A DNA stretch of 64,000 nucleotides from contig JBBDWK010000077.1 in NCBI GenBank assembly GCA_040902885.1, positions 31,585-95,584 of the forward strand, in the 5' to 3' direction. Source of the DNA: JBBDWK01 sp040902885. GTDB lineage: Bacteria > Acidobacteriota > Terriglobia > Bryobacterales > Bryobacteraceae. This document shows, one piece after another, positions 9,196-18,600 of this stretch (positions are counted from its first letter, which is position 1; each line of letters starts with the position of its first letter). The position numbers and the translations under genes were made by a program. Below the pieces are notes generated by a model. The model searched no databases, was not told the DNA's origin, and worked only from the letters and a program-made list of their open reading frames with translations.

Positions 9196-9954
9196 CTACT
9201 TTTCCCGCGCGACAGGCACCGGTTCGCCGGTCAACTCCTCAAAGCTGATGGGCGGGCTGTAGCAGAGGATGCGGCTGCAACTTTCGCAGTACATGACGCG
9301 GTCGCCCCGCCGGAGTTCCTGAAAGAACTGCGGGCGTATCGACATGTGGCAGGTTGAGCAGCGGCCGGCGACGGCTTCGCTCACCGCTATACCGGCCCGG
9401 GTCCGGCGGATGCGCTCGTAGTTCGAGAGCACCGGCTGGCTCATCCCTTTCACGATTCCTTGACGGGTGGCTTGCAACTCCGCCAGAGCGGCCTTGTCCC
9501 GGCCTGTGCGATCCCGCGCCGACTGCTTTTCCGCCTCGACCTGCGATTTCTCGGATTTCAAGGAGATTTCGGCGGCCTGGACGTTCTTTTCCAGCGCCTC
9601 GGATTCGGACATTAACTCCAGAATCCGGTCCTCCGATTTCTTGATTTCCCTCTCGCAGAATTCAATCTCGTTTTGAAAGGCGCGGTACTGCTCGTTGGTC
9701 TTGGCGTCGAGCATCTGACCCTTCAATTTTGATATCTTCTGCTCCTGGACCTGGATGTCGCTTTCCATCTTCTTGCGGTCCCTTTGGTTGGCGGTTAGAG
9801 CGGCGCGATCGGCTTCGAGTTTGCGTTGATGGGCTTCGAGCTTTTTTTCGATTTCGTTGACGTGTCGTGGTAGCGCGTCAATTTCACGGGTCAGCTCGGC
9901 CACCCGGTTGTCAATTTCCTGCAACCGTACGGCTGACTGAAGATCTGGAAGCAT
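9196..9954 (-). CDS. C4-type zinc-ribbon protein with long coiled coil (DUF164/CdsZ-like)
   Basis: About 252 residues. The N-terminal 180 residues form a long antiparallel coiled coil rich in Glu, Lys and Gln. The C-terminus is a zinc ribbon with CSTCHMSIRPQFFQEL and CESCSRILCY. This is the layout of the widespread bacterial family related to chlamydial CdsZ and Helicobacter HP0958, implicated in RNA or secretion-related roles. I choose ATG 9954 (MLPDLQSAVRLQEID) because homologues begin with the LQEID-type helix. An in-frame GTG at 9975 overlapping the murJ stop is possible. It follows murJ closely on the same strand and is probably co-transcribed with it. Confidence 0.85.
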   Translation of the reverse strand: MLPDLQSAVRLQEIDNRVAELTREIDALPRHVNEIEKKLEAHQRKLEADRAALTANQRDRKKMESDIQVQEQKISKLKGQMLDAKTNEQYRAFQNEIEFCEREIKKSEDRILELMSESEALEKNVQAAEISLKSEKSQVEAEKQSARDRTGRDKAALAELQATRQGIVKGMSQPVLSNYERIRRTRAGIAVSEAVAGRCSTCHMSIRPQFFQELRRGDRVMYCESCSRILCYSPPISFEELTGEPVPVAREK

Positions 9955-9958
9955 TTCT

Positions 9959-11647
9959 CTATCGAAGTGTATCACGTCGGACGCCGAACCGCCGCGCGAG
10001 GGGGCCGGCGACGGCGCGTAAGCCGGCTTCCAACTCAGTTACTTTCATCAGACGGCAGGCCGTATAGAACACCAAAAGTCCCAGAGGAATGGAGATTGCC
10101 AGATCGGCCAGACGCGCGAATCTGGAAGTGCCCAGCCATGCCTCGACCGCCCCGGTCGACAGCCAGCAGACCGCTCCCATGGCGCCGGAGGCAACCAGGA
10201 TCTTGAGCACGCTCAGTCCGAGCGCCTTTTTTTCAATGCCGCCGATGCGGCGCTCCATCGCGATCATGAGCGCCAGAAAGCCGCAAACCGCAACCAGCGA
10301 AGTCGAGAGCGCGAGGCCGGCGTGCCCCATCCCCAGAATGCGGACCATGGCGAACGCCGCGCAGAAATTGATGATGATCGAAGCCAGACTGACCGTCATG
10401 GGGGTGCGCGCATCGCCAACCGCGTAAAAGGCTGGCGTTAAAACTTTTATGGCGCTGTAACCGGCAAGTCCGATGGCGTAGCACGAAAGCGCGAGCGCCG
10501 TCTGCCGGGTGTCCCACGCCGAAAAGCGGCCGCCTTCATAGATGGCGCCGATCATGGCAGGCCCCAGTACGTGCAAACCGACCGACGAAGGGATCGTCAG
10601 CAGAAAAACCAGGCCAAGCGAGCGCGTCAGCGTGTGCCGGAAGGCGTTCATATCGCCCGTTTCGGCGTTCCGGGAGATGGCCGGCAACGTGGCCGAAGCG
10701 ATCGCGACGCCGAACAAACCCAACGGCAACTGCATGAATCGGAATGCGAAGGTGAGCCAGCTCGCGGGACCGTCGATGACCTGCCCGGCGGCATTGGTGA
10801 TGCTGGACGCGAAATTGGTGTTCACGGTCACGTTGATCTGGACCGCCGCACCGCCCAAAATCGCCGGGCCCATGAGGGCGAAGATCTGCCGCAGACCGGG
10901 ATGGGACATGTCCAGGCGCGGCCGGAAGCCAAACCCTTCGCGCACCAGGAGTGGTACCTGCCAAAGCAACTGGAGCGCGCCCCCGACAACGACGCCCCAG
11001 GCCATCCCCTCAATGGGTTCAATGCCGATTGAAGGTCCCAGCCAGAAGCCCAGGATCAATCCCGCCGTCACCGACCCGATGTTGAAGAACGTGGAGGAAA
11101 GCGCCGGCACGCCAAAGCGGTTCAACGCATTGAGCACCCCCATGGCCTGCGCCGCCAGAGCCACCAGCAGCAAAAACGGGAACATGATGCGCGTCAGCTC
11201 GACGGTCAGCTCGAACTTTCCAGGAACCGCGCGGAAGCCCCCCGCAAGCAGGAAGACCAGGGCCGGGGAGAAGATTGTTCCCAGAATGCAGATGCCGCCG
11301 ACGATCAGGATGATGCTGGTGGCCACCAGGTTGGAGAGCTCGCGCGCCTCGGCCCTGGTCTTCGAAGCCAGATAGCGTGTGAGAGTCGGGATGAAGGCGG
11401 AGGAGAGCGCCCCCTCGGCAAAAAGGTCGCGCATCAGGTTCGGAATGCGGAACCCTACCACGAAGGCATCGTAGACGGCTCCGGCGCCGAAGAGGTGCGC
11501 CATGACGCTCTCCCTCACCAGGCCCGTGATGCGGCTCGAGAAAACGGCCGCCGAAACCACTCCCGCCGAGCGAACTACCCGCGCGTGGCTGGCGGAAGCA
11601 TCGTCTTGGGTCGGAGGTACGGGGGCGGAAGACACCGAGTTCTTCAA
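9959..11647 (-). CDS. murJ: Lipid II flippase MurJ (MviN)
   Basis: An integral membrane protein of about 562 residues in the MOP superfamily that moves lipid II across the inner membrane for peptidoglycan synthesis. The family-defining N-terminal segment is plain: VFSSRITGLVRESVMAHLFG, then DAFVVGFRIPNLMRDLFAEGALSSAFIPT. About 14 hydrophobic helices follow. A Ser/Pro-rich N-tail of roughly 35 residues precedes the first helix. The frame has no ATG near the N-terminus. The TTG at 11647 overlaps the stop of the PfkB gene (TTGA), which suggests coupled translation; a GTG at 11635 is the alternative. The zinc-ribbon gene follows. Confidence 0.93.
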   Translation of the reverse strand: MKNSVSSAPVPPTQDDASASHARVVRSAGVVSAAVFSSRITGLVRESVMAHLFGAGAVYDAFVVGFRIPNLMRDLFAEGALSSAFIPTLTRYLASKTRAEARELSNLVATSIILIVGGICILGTIFSPALVFLLAGGFRAVPGKFELTVELTRIMFPFLLLVALAAQAMGVLNALNRFGVPALSSTFFNIGSVTAGLILGFWLGPSIGIEPIEGMAWGVVVGGALQLLWQVPLLVREGFGFRPRLDMSHPGLRQIFALMGPAILGGAAVQINVTVNTNFASSITNAAGQVIDGPASWLTFAFRFMQLPLGLFGVAIASATLPAISRNAETGDMNAFRHTLTRSLGLVFLLTIPSSVGLHVLGPAMIGAIYEGGRFSAWDTRQTALALSCYAIGLAGYSAIKVLTPAFYAVGDARTPMTVSLASIIINFCAAFAMVRILGMGHAGLALSTSLVAVCGFLALMIAMERRIGGIEKKALGLSVLKILVASGAMGAVCWLSTGAVEAWLGTSRFARLADLAISIPLGLLVFYTACRLMKVTELEAGLRAVAGPLARRFGVRRDTLR

Positions 11648-12585
11648 GCCATGGCGGCGCTGGTCTGCCGGACCTGAACTTTCCGGTAAACCTGCTCCAC
11701 CTGCTCGAGCGAGGCGAAGGAGATGCCCGGCAGGCACGCCGAAGCGGTACCGGCGGCAACCCCCCAGCGGAGGGCGTCGGCGAAATCCTTGCCATTGCCG
11801 AGCGCCCAGGTGAAAGCAGCCGCAAGGGCGTCCCCTGCGCCGATGGGGCAGACCGCCTCCACCTGCGGCGGAGAGACCTCGTAAACATGCCCGGCGTTGC
11901 ATCCCACGGCGCCCCGGCTGGCCAGGGAAAGGATGGCGGACTCCGCGCCCATCGCCACCAGCTTCGCGACCGCGTCCCTATAGTGGACGCGGGTCATCAG
12001 GACGGCATCCAGCAGACGCTCCGCCTCCTGCTGGTTCGGCGTAACCACCACCGGTCTTCCCGCCAAGCCCGCGCGGACGGCGTCTGAATCCGCGTCCAGC
12101 AGGGTTTTGACGCCTTTCTCGCGGGCCAGGGCAACCAGCCTCGTATAGAAGCTCATGGGCACGCCAGGAGGCATGCTGCCGCAAATCATGAGCCATTGAG
12201 CTTCGTCCAGCCGGGAGCGGATCAGTTCCTCCAGGTCGTTCAGCTCGCTCGCGTCCATGCGCGGCCCGGCCTCGTTCAGCTTCACGGTCAGGCCGCGGCG
12301 GTCGGAGATGTTCAGGTTGACGCGCGTCGCGCTGCGAATGCGGGCAATATCCACGGGAAAGCCGCAAGGCTCCAGAAAGCGCTCCAGCCGGGAGCCGGTT
12401 TCTCCCCCGGCGGTCAGGATGGCGCGGGTCTCCCCCCCGAAGGAGTGGATCACACGGGAAGCGTTGATGCCTCGGCCGCCTGCCGATTCGTGCGTGGAGA
12501 GGATGTACCCGCGGTCCTCGAACGCCAGATGATCCGCGGTGACGTTTTGATCGAGGGCCGGGTTAATAGTAAGAGTGAGGATCAA
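11644..12585 (-). CDS. PfkB-family hexose kinase, 1-phosphofructokinase type
   Basis: A 313-residue ribokinase-fold kinase. It begins MILTLTINPALDQNV, the usual start of the FruK/LacC/PfkB group. PfkB signature 1 is seen as GGRGINASRV (in place of GGKGxN), and signature 2 as PIGAGDALAAAFTWALG, containing the catalytic Asp. It should phosphorylate a sugar phosphate such as fructose-1-phosphate, tagatose-6-phosphate or fructose-6-phosphate; the sequence alone does not decide which. No PTS genes are present, which argues against fructose uptake by PTS. The gene lies upstream of murJ with overlapping stop and start codons. Confidence 0.88.
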   Translation of the reverse strand: MILTLTINPALDQNVTADHLAFEDRGYILSTHESAGGRGINASRVIHSFGGETRAILTAGGETGSRLERFLEPCGFPVDIARIRSATRVNLNISDRRGLTVKLNEAGPRMDASELNDLEELIRSRLDEAQWLMICGSMPPGVPMSFYTRLVALAREKGVKTLLDADSDAVRAGLAGRPVVVTPNQQEAERLLDAVLMTRVHYRDAVAKLVAMGAESAILSLASRGAVGCNAGHVYEVSPPQVEAVCPIGAGDALAAAFTWALGNGKDFADALRWGVAAGTASACLPGISFASLEQVEQVYRKVQVRQTSAAMA

Positions 12586-12633
12586 GATCTTCCATTGTAA
12601 CGCCGGGGGCGGACAGGCCCCATGCTACCCTGA

Positions 12634-13659
12634 ATGTTGCTCGCCGACCCTCTCTGGAAAGCCTATCTGGCCCTTACGGCCGTGTGCATTTTCTGGGGGA
12701 CCACGTATCTGGCCATACGTATGGCGTTGGAGGCGTTTTCCCCCGCCGTGCTGGTCTCCACACGTTTCCTCATCTCCGGCTTCATCCTGCTGGCGATCGG
12801 GTTGGCCCGCGGCGTCCGTTTTCCGCCGGCCGGAGCGTTGTGGATCACCGCGCTCTGCGGCTTTCTGATTCTGGGCATCGGCAACGGCGCGGTCACCCTC
12901 GCGGAACTGCTCATCCCCAGCGGACTGACCGGCCTGATCGTCACCATTTCCCCATTCTGGCTGGTCGGCCTGGAAGCGGCGCTGGGAGGCGAACGGCTGC
13001 ACATGCCCGCCATCGCCGGCATGTTGGTCGGGCTTTGCGGCGCGGCCATGCTGCTCACGCCCTCCAACCCCGAGGCCTGGGCGAGCGCCGGCTTCGGACT
13101 CGGAGCGAACACGATCCAGGGCTTCCTGCTTCTCCAGGTCGGAATGGCCTCCTGGTCGTTCGGTTCGCTGGTCCAGAGGCGGCAGCCGTTGCGCCTGCAT
13201 CCGGTGATGGTGGGGGCGGTGCAGCAGATCGCCGCCGGATTGAGCTTCATCCCGCTGGCGCTGGCCACTCATTCGAAGCCCGTGGATTGGGGCTCCCGGG
13301 GCGTGCTGGCCATGCTGTATCTCGTGATGTTCGGATCAATCGTCGGATACAGCGCCTACGTGTATGCCATGGACCGCCTGCCAGTGGCCGTCGTCTCGAT
13401 CTATCCCTATGTAAACGCGGTGGTTGCGGTGGCGCTCGGGTGGCTGTTCTATAGCGAGCCGTTCGGGACGCGTGAAGCGCTGGCCATGGCCATCATCTTC
13501 GCCGGAGTGGGGCTGGTGAAGTGGCACAGCCGGCATCTGACAGCTATGCCGGGAAAGCGCTCCGAATCGGCTTCGGAGTCAGTCCTTCTCGAGAATTTTC
13601 GCGCCCAGCGCGCCGCCCGCGGTACAGATCACGGTCACGAAGACGAACATAAAGAATAA
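12634..13659 (+). CDS. EamA-family drug/metabolite exporter
   Basis: A 341-residue membrane protein with ten predicted helices in two five-helix EamA repeats. The first begins AVCIFWGTTYLAIRMAL, the second near GFLLLQVGMASWSFGSLVQRR. The conserved Pro-rich end of repeat 2 (MDRLPVAVVSIYPYVNAVVAVALGWLF) is typical of YedA/RhaT-like exporters that expel amino acids or other metabolites. The hydrophilic C-tail of about 40 residues overlaps the 3' end of the convergent zinc-ribbon gene by 81 bp. Either the tail is real but unconstrained, or the ancestral stop has been lost. Substrate unknown. Confidence 0.87.
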   Translation: MLLADPLWKAYLALTAVCIFWGTTYLAIRMALEAFSPAVLVSTRFLISGFILLAIGLARGVRFPPAGALWITALCGFLILGIGNGAVTLAELLIPSGLTGLIVTISPFWLVGLEAALGGERLHMPAIAGMLVGLCGAAMLLTPSNPEAWASAGFGLGANTIQGFLLLQVGMASWSFGSLVQRRQPLRLHPVMVGAVQQIAAGLSFIPLALATHSKPVDWGSRGVLAMLYLVMFGSIVGYSAYVYAMDRLPVAVVSIYPYVNAVVAVALGWLFYSEPFGTREALAMAIIFAGVGLVKWHSRHLTAMPGKRSESASESVLLENFRAQRAARGTDHGHEDEHKE

Positions 13660-14190
13660 GAACAGGAGCATGAAGACGGCCAGTCCCGTCGGACTGGCCA
13701 GAATCTCCGCGGCCTGTTGCATCTGCCGGTCCTGGGCCGACATATCGCTGACGCGCTGCCGCAGCATGCCGGCGAAATCTCCCAGCATCAGGCTGAGCGT
13801 GAATACCACGGTAAAAATAACGAAGGTCAGCACGCCGGTGATCCAGCCCAGCCGCGCGCCGCTCCGCACGGTCAGAAGCTGCCCCGTGCGCCGGCGGTAA
13901 AGGTGCACGGCATAGAAACCGGCAGCGAGCCACCAGATCACGAAGCCCAGGTTGATCCACGGCAGGGTGGAGAGAAACGCGGCGAGGCTGGCCGCGAGAA
14001 ACCCCACGCGCACCGCCACGGCGTTGTGGAAATTCAGGGGAGCTGGAGCGGGCGCTTCCACGGGCGCGCGCGCTTCCGCGGCCGGAATCTCCACAGCGGC
14101 GCCGGGCAAGTCGCGTTGGGGCTTGCCACAGCGGTGGCAGAATAAGGCGTCGGGTGGCAGTTGTGCCCCGCAGGTACAAAACTCGGGCAT
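13579..14190 (-). CDS. Zinc-ribbon membrane protein
   Basis: A 203-residue protein with an N-terminal zinc ribbon (FCTCGAQLPPDALFCHRCGKP) and a Pro/Ala-rich linker. Three to four hydrophobic segments follow, around LAASLAAFLSTLPWINLGFV, GWITGVLTFVIFTVVFTLS and the C-terminal VFMLLFLFFMFVFVTVI. Such double-zinc-ribbon membrane proteins are frequent and functionally undefined. It follows the membrane-anchored hypothetical gene by 27 bp on the same strand, so the two are probably co-transcribed. Its 3' end overlaps the tail of the EamA exporter gene. No enzymatic motif is visible. Confidence 0.75.
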   Translation of the reverse strand: MPEFCTCGAQLPPDALFCHRCGKPQRDLPGAAVEIPAAEARAPVEAPAPAPLNFHNAVAVRVGFLAASLAAFLSTLPWINLGFVIWWLAAGFYAVHLYRRRTGQLLTVRSGARLGWITGVLTFVIFTVVFTLSLMLGDFAGMLRQRVSDMSAQDRQMQQAAEILASPTGLAVFMLLFLFFMFVFVTVICTAGGALGAKILEKD

Positions 14191-14217
14191 GATCGGACTG
14201 CCACTAGGGCATCGTGT

Positions 14218-14754
14218 TCAGTTTGACGCAGGTTCTCCGAATGAAGCAAGGGCGATGCGGGTTTGCCCGTGCTTTTCGCGAATGGCGATCAGACGCTTGT
14301 ACCCGTCCTCTGTGTATTCGATGCGGGTTTTACGGTTCCCGTCTTTACTGACGATCCAGTGCGGCAGGATGCCGCGGTAGTATTCGACGACTTTTTCGAC
14401 CGAGTCGCTGGTGACGTAATGGGCAGCCACGATGGCCAACTCGTGATGTGAGGAACCAAGGTCGAGCTCCACGCTGGCCGACCTGCTGTCTTCCTCGGTC
14501 TGCCGCGCCCCCGGATAAACCGGCACCCCGAAGTGCTTCGCATCCACGCCGCGGCGGTTGGTCACGTGGATGGAACCGATCGGGGTAACGATGCGGGTGC
14601 TCTCGGCGTTGCTCTTGCGCGTATGCTCGACGTGCAGATTCCGCGCCAGGTGAATGCCGGTCCATGCCAGGAAGACGACCAGTCCGGCCAGCAGGCCCAG
14701 CCCGATGAGCAGGCCTGTTAGAATCCCGCCCTTCTCCCGAGACGCCGATTTCAT
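14218..14754 (-). CDS. Single-pass membrane protein of unknown function
   Basis: 178 residues from the ATG at 14754, which has a good ribosome-binding site (GAGGAG seven bases upstream). A short cytoplasmic N-tail is followed by one helix (GILTGLLIGLGLLAGLVVFL). A soluble extracytoplasmic domain includes VTPIGSIHVTNRR, FGVPVYPGARQTEED and an alpha/beta region with YYRGILPHW. The 'PxYPGA' motif followed by a 'Y..SDS...V.EYYR' helix occurs in secreted proteins of acidobacteria with no known function. An upstream in-frame ATG (14868) lacks a ribosome-binding site and is not used. Likely co-transcribed with the zinc-ribbon membrane protein downstream. Confidence 0.7.
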   Translation of the reverse strand: MKSASREKGGILTGLLIGLGLLAGLVVFLAWTGIHLARNLHVEHTRKSNAESTRIVTPIGSIHVTNRRGVDAKHFGVPVYPGARQTEEDSRSASVELDLGSSHHELAIVAAHYVTSDSVEKVVEYYRGILPHWIVSKDGNRKTRIEYTEDGYKRLIAIREKHGQTRIALASFGEPASN

Positions 14755-14877
14755 AATTTGGCTCCTCTTCGAATTACGAAAGCCAGTATAGAAAAGTTCG
14801 CGGAGACGCGTGTGCTCGTTCCGATGCCGGTGTGCGGCACGCTGCTTCGCTTCGCCGAATTGTCGCACAATAGGACT

Positions 14878-15171
14878 ATGGTCACACTGGAGACACTACG
14901 CGGGGAACGACGTGAGGAGATCCTCCGTCTCGCCGAGCGGCGGGGCGCTCGCAATCTGCGCGTGTTCGGCTCAGTGGCTCGCGGTGAAGCCAACGAGGGC
15001 AGCGATCTCGATCTGCTGGTCACCTGGGAACCGGGGCGCAGTCTGCTCGATCATGCCGGGCTGGTTCAGGATCTCCAGGAACTGCTCGGCACCAAGGTCC
15101 ATGTCGGGACCGAGAAATCGCTCTATTGGTATGTACGTGACAGAATCCTTCGTGAGGCCACGCCCTTGTGA
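14878..15171 (+). CDS. MNT-domain nucleotidyltransferase antitoxin (MntA-like)
   Basis: A 97-residue minimal nucleotidyltransferase. The signature FGSVARGEANEGSDLDLLV (residues 30-48) has Gly31-Ser32 and the metal-binding Asp43 and Asp45. In MNT/HEPN systems this protein neutralises the HEPN partner, in studied cases by adding AMP residues to a tyrosine of the toxin. The partner gene starts inside this gene's stop (GTGA overlap), the usual arrangement. The ATG at 14878 was chosen because the upstream in-frame extension has no family character. The pair sits immediately before a restriction-modification gene. Confidence 0.85.
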   Translation: MVTLETLRGERREEILRLAERRGARNLRVFGSVARGEANEGSDLDLLVTWEPGRSLLDHAGLVQDLQELLGTKVHVGTEKSLYWYVRDRILREATPL

Positions 15172-15524
15172 AGGACGATCGGCTGTACCTGCACCACATG
15201 CTGGAACGTTGCCAGCGGATAACCCGCTTCATCCGGCCCGGCAGAGAGCTGTTCATGATCTCGGAAGAATTGCAGGACGCCGTGATCCGGAACGTGGAGG
15301 TGATCGGCGAGGCGGCCAAGCGGGTTTCGGCCGAGGCACGGGGCCGCATGGCATCGCTCGACTGGAAAAGCATCTGCGGAATGCGCGACGTGCTGATTCA
15401 CGACTATATCGGCGTGGACCTCGACGAAGTCTGGAACGTGGCATCCTCCCGGATACCCGAACTCCAGGCGGTGTTAGAGCGGTTTCTGATTGGCGAAGGT
15501 TCCGGCTCGATAACATCTCCATGA
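15168..15524 (+). CDS. HEPN-domain toxin (HepT/DUF86)
   Basis: A 118-residue all-helical HEPN protein of the DUF86 family. The RX4-6HXY RNase motif is intact as RDVLIHDY (Arg73, His78, Tyr80), where Tyr80 is the residue modified by MntA in characterised systems. An upstream conserved helix (IRNVEVIGEAAKRVS) is also typical. The gene uses a GTG start overlapping the antitoxin stop. It is predicted to cleave tRNA or mRNA when released from its antitoxin. The motif is intact, so it should be active. The last bases overlap a short unrelated frame. Confidence 0.87.
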   Translation: MKDDRLYLHHMLERCQRITRFIRPGRELFMISEELQDAVIRNVEVIGEAAKRVSAEARGRMASLDWKSICGMRDVLIHDYIGVDLDEVWNVASSRIPELQAVLERFLIGEGSGSITSP

Positions 15525-15640
15525 CATCCCCATGCTGGCGCTCGATCTGGCCAAAGATTCACTTCCCCGAGGCAGGCTATGCGGTTGCGCAGCCATTTAC
15601 AACCGGACAGTTGATTGCCCGATCAATCCCTAGAGTTTAA
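15521..15640 (+). CDS. Possible 39-residue peptide after the toxin gene
   Basis: An ATG overlaps the HEPN toxin stop (ATGA) and opens a 39-codon frame ending in GQLIARSIPRV at TAA 15638-15640. The overlap is the usual sign of translational coupling. The peptide has no recognisable family and could be a chance frame or the 5' end of a lost third gene. Low confidence. Confidence 0.2.
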   Translation: MTSPCWRSIWPKIHFPEAGYAVAQPFTTGQLIARSIPRV

Positions 15641-15683
15641 GCACTGAAGCCCAAAAGCGCTGAAACCCGAATAAGATAGAGAG

Positions 15684-18600
15684 TTGATCCGACCCGAAAC
15701 CTCTCGCGACACCTCCGCTGGTTTCATCGAACGGTGGAAGGGTTCCGCCGCTGCCGAGCGCGCGAATTACCAGCTCTACCTCAGCGAACTGTGCGATTTC
15801 CTCCGAGTTCCGCGGCCTGATCCCACCGTTGCCGACGACACCAGAAACGCGTATGTATTCGAGCGCGGCGTCCGCTTCCAGAACGGCGACGGCACCACTT
15901 CCCTCGGCCGCATCGACCTGTACAAACGCGGCTGCTTCGTGCTGGAAGCGAAGCAAGGAAGCCACCGGCCAGGCGAGACGCAACTCCCCCTTTTATCGCG
16001 CCCGGACCGAGGCAGACGCGGAACGGCCGTTCGCGGCACGCCGGGATGGGACGAGGCGATGCTGGCGGCACGCGGCCAGGCGGAGCAGTACGCCAAGGCG
16101 CTGCCCTTGGACGAAGGATGGCCGCCGTTCATTGTTGTACTGGACGTCGGCTACAGCATCGAGCTTTACTCTGATTTCTCGCGGGCGGGCAAGACCTACG
16201 TGCCTTTCCCCGATGCCCGTTGCCACCGAATCTTCATGGACGATCTGGCCGGTTCCCGATCCGTTGAGGTTCTCTGCCAGCTTTGGCTTGACCCGATGTC
16301 CCTCGATCCCAGCCGGCGCACGGCGAAGATCACGCGGGAAGTTGCCGCCCGCCTTGCCGCGCTCGCCAAATCCCTGGAATCCTCCGGGCACTCTCCCGAA
16401 ACCGTCGCACACTTCCTGATGCGCTGCATCTTCACGGCCTTTGCCGAGGACATTCGGCTTCTGCCCGAGCATAGCTGGACCACGCTTCTTCGGAGCCTCA
16501 AGAATGAAGTCCACAAGTTTCCGGACCTTGTAAGCTCCTTGTGGGAGACCATGAACAGAGGCGGCTTCTCGCCGATTCTCCGCGAGCATGTGTTGCGATT
16601 CAACGGCGGACTCTTCGAAAACGTCGCCGCGCTGCCTGTCACCGCCGAACAGCTCGAACTCCTGATCGACGCAGCCGAGGCCGACTGGCACGACGTGGAG
16701 CCGGCCATCTTCGGGACTTTGCTGGAGCGCGCGCTGGACCCCGCCGAGCGCCACAGCCTCGGCGCCCACTACACTCCCCGGGCATATGTCGAACGGCTGG
16801 TGATGCCCACCATCGTGGAACCGTTGCGCGACGACTGGAAGTCGGCGCAGGCCGCGGCCCTCACGCTCGCTAACGCAGGCAAGCTTAACGAGGCCATTGC
16901 GGAAGTGCAGGCCTTTCAAAAACTCCTCTGCAACGTTCGGGTGCTGGACCCCGCCTGCGGAAGCGGCAACTTTCTTTACGTCACTCTGGAGCACCTCAAA
17001 CGCCTGGAGGGTGAAGTGCTCGATACGCTGGAGGGTCTCGGCGATTTTCAGGGCGCGCTCGAAGAAACCGGCCTCACCGTGGATCCCCATCAACTGCTCG
17101 GGCTGGAAGTGAATCCCCGCGCCGCCGCCATCACGGACCTGGTTCTGTGGATCGGCTACTTGCAGTGGTACTTCCGAACACGCGGCGCAAGTTCGCTCCC
17201 GCCGGAACCCGTAATAGCGAAATTCCAAAATATCGAATGCACGGATGCGGTTCTCGCCTGGGACCGCAAAGAGCCCGCTCTCGATGGCTCCGGCAAACCG
17301 GTTACTCAGTGGGATGGCCGGACAATGAAGATTCATCCCGTAACGGGAGAGCAAGTCCCAGACGAAACCGCGCGGATTCCGGTCTATAGGCACGTCGGTT
17401 CGAAAAAGCCGCAGTGGCCGGAAGCGGATTTCATCGTCGGCAACCCGCCGTTCATCGGAAACTGGCGCATGCGGTCCGAGTTGGGCGATGGCTACGTGGA
17501 GGCGTTGCGTGGCACGTACGGGACTGTGCCGGATTCGGCGGAGTACGTGATGTACTGGTGGGACCGCGCGGCGGAGCTGGCTCGCGCAGGGAAGATCCGC
17601 AGGTTCGGTTTCATTGCCACCAACAGCCTGCGGCAGACGTTCAACCGCCGCGTGGTTCAGGCCCACCTGGCGGCCTCGAATCCGGTGTCGCTCGTCTTCG
17701 CGATTCCCGATCATCCCTGGGTGGATTCGAGCGACGGCGCGGCTGTCCGGATCTCGATGACTGCCGGGGAGGCCGGCGTACAGGATGGATTGCTCGGAAA
17801 CGTCGTTGCGGAATCGGCTGGAGAGGGCGACGGACAGCTTGTCGAACTTGCAATGAGCAGCGGCAAAGTGCAAGCGGATCTCACAATCGGACCGAACGTG
17901 GCGGGTGTGGGTTCGCTTCGGGCAAACGAAAATTTATGTTGTCCCGGAGTGAAGTTGCATGGGGCGGGATTTATTGTCTCGCGAGAGGAAGCGATGCAGC
18001 TTGGCTTGGGGCGCATCCCCGGACTGGAGTATCACATCCGCGAATATCGAAATGGCCGTGACATAACAGACAGGCCGCGTGGGGTTATGGCGATAGATCT
18101 CTTCGGGCTTACCGCCGCTGACGTCCGAGAGAAGTTCCCGGAGGTCTTCCAGCGAGTATTCGAACGCGTCAAGCCGGAACGAGATCACAACAATCGCTTG
18201 TCGTATCGCGATAACTGGTGGATATTCGGCGAACCCCGAGCCAATTTTCGCCCTGCATTAATCGGGCTGCCACGCTTCATCTCTACTGTTGAAACCGCCA
18301 AGCACCGCTTTTTCGTCTTCCTTGATGAGTCGATTCTGCCCGATAACCGCTTGGTGAACTTTGCACTTGACGATGCCTATTTCCTCGGTGTGCTTTCCAG
18401 TCAAGTTCATGTCACCTGGGCGCTGGCGGCGGGAGGAACGCTCGAAGATCGTCCGGTATACAACAAAACGCGCTGCTTCGACACCTTTCCATTTCCCGAC
18501 TGTCGCGCCGACGTCAGGGTCAGAATTCGCGAACTCGCGGAAGCGCTCGACGCGCACCGGAAGCGCCAACAATCTCAATTCCCCTCCCTTGGCATGACCG

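Noticed and set aside
15993..17873. A 626-codon minus-strand frame over the restriction-modification gene
   Set aside because: Antisense shadow of the NPPF methyltransferase gene with no recognisable motif.
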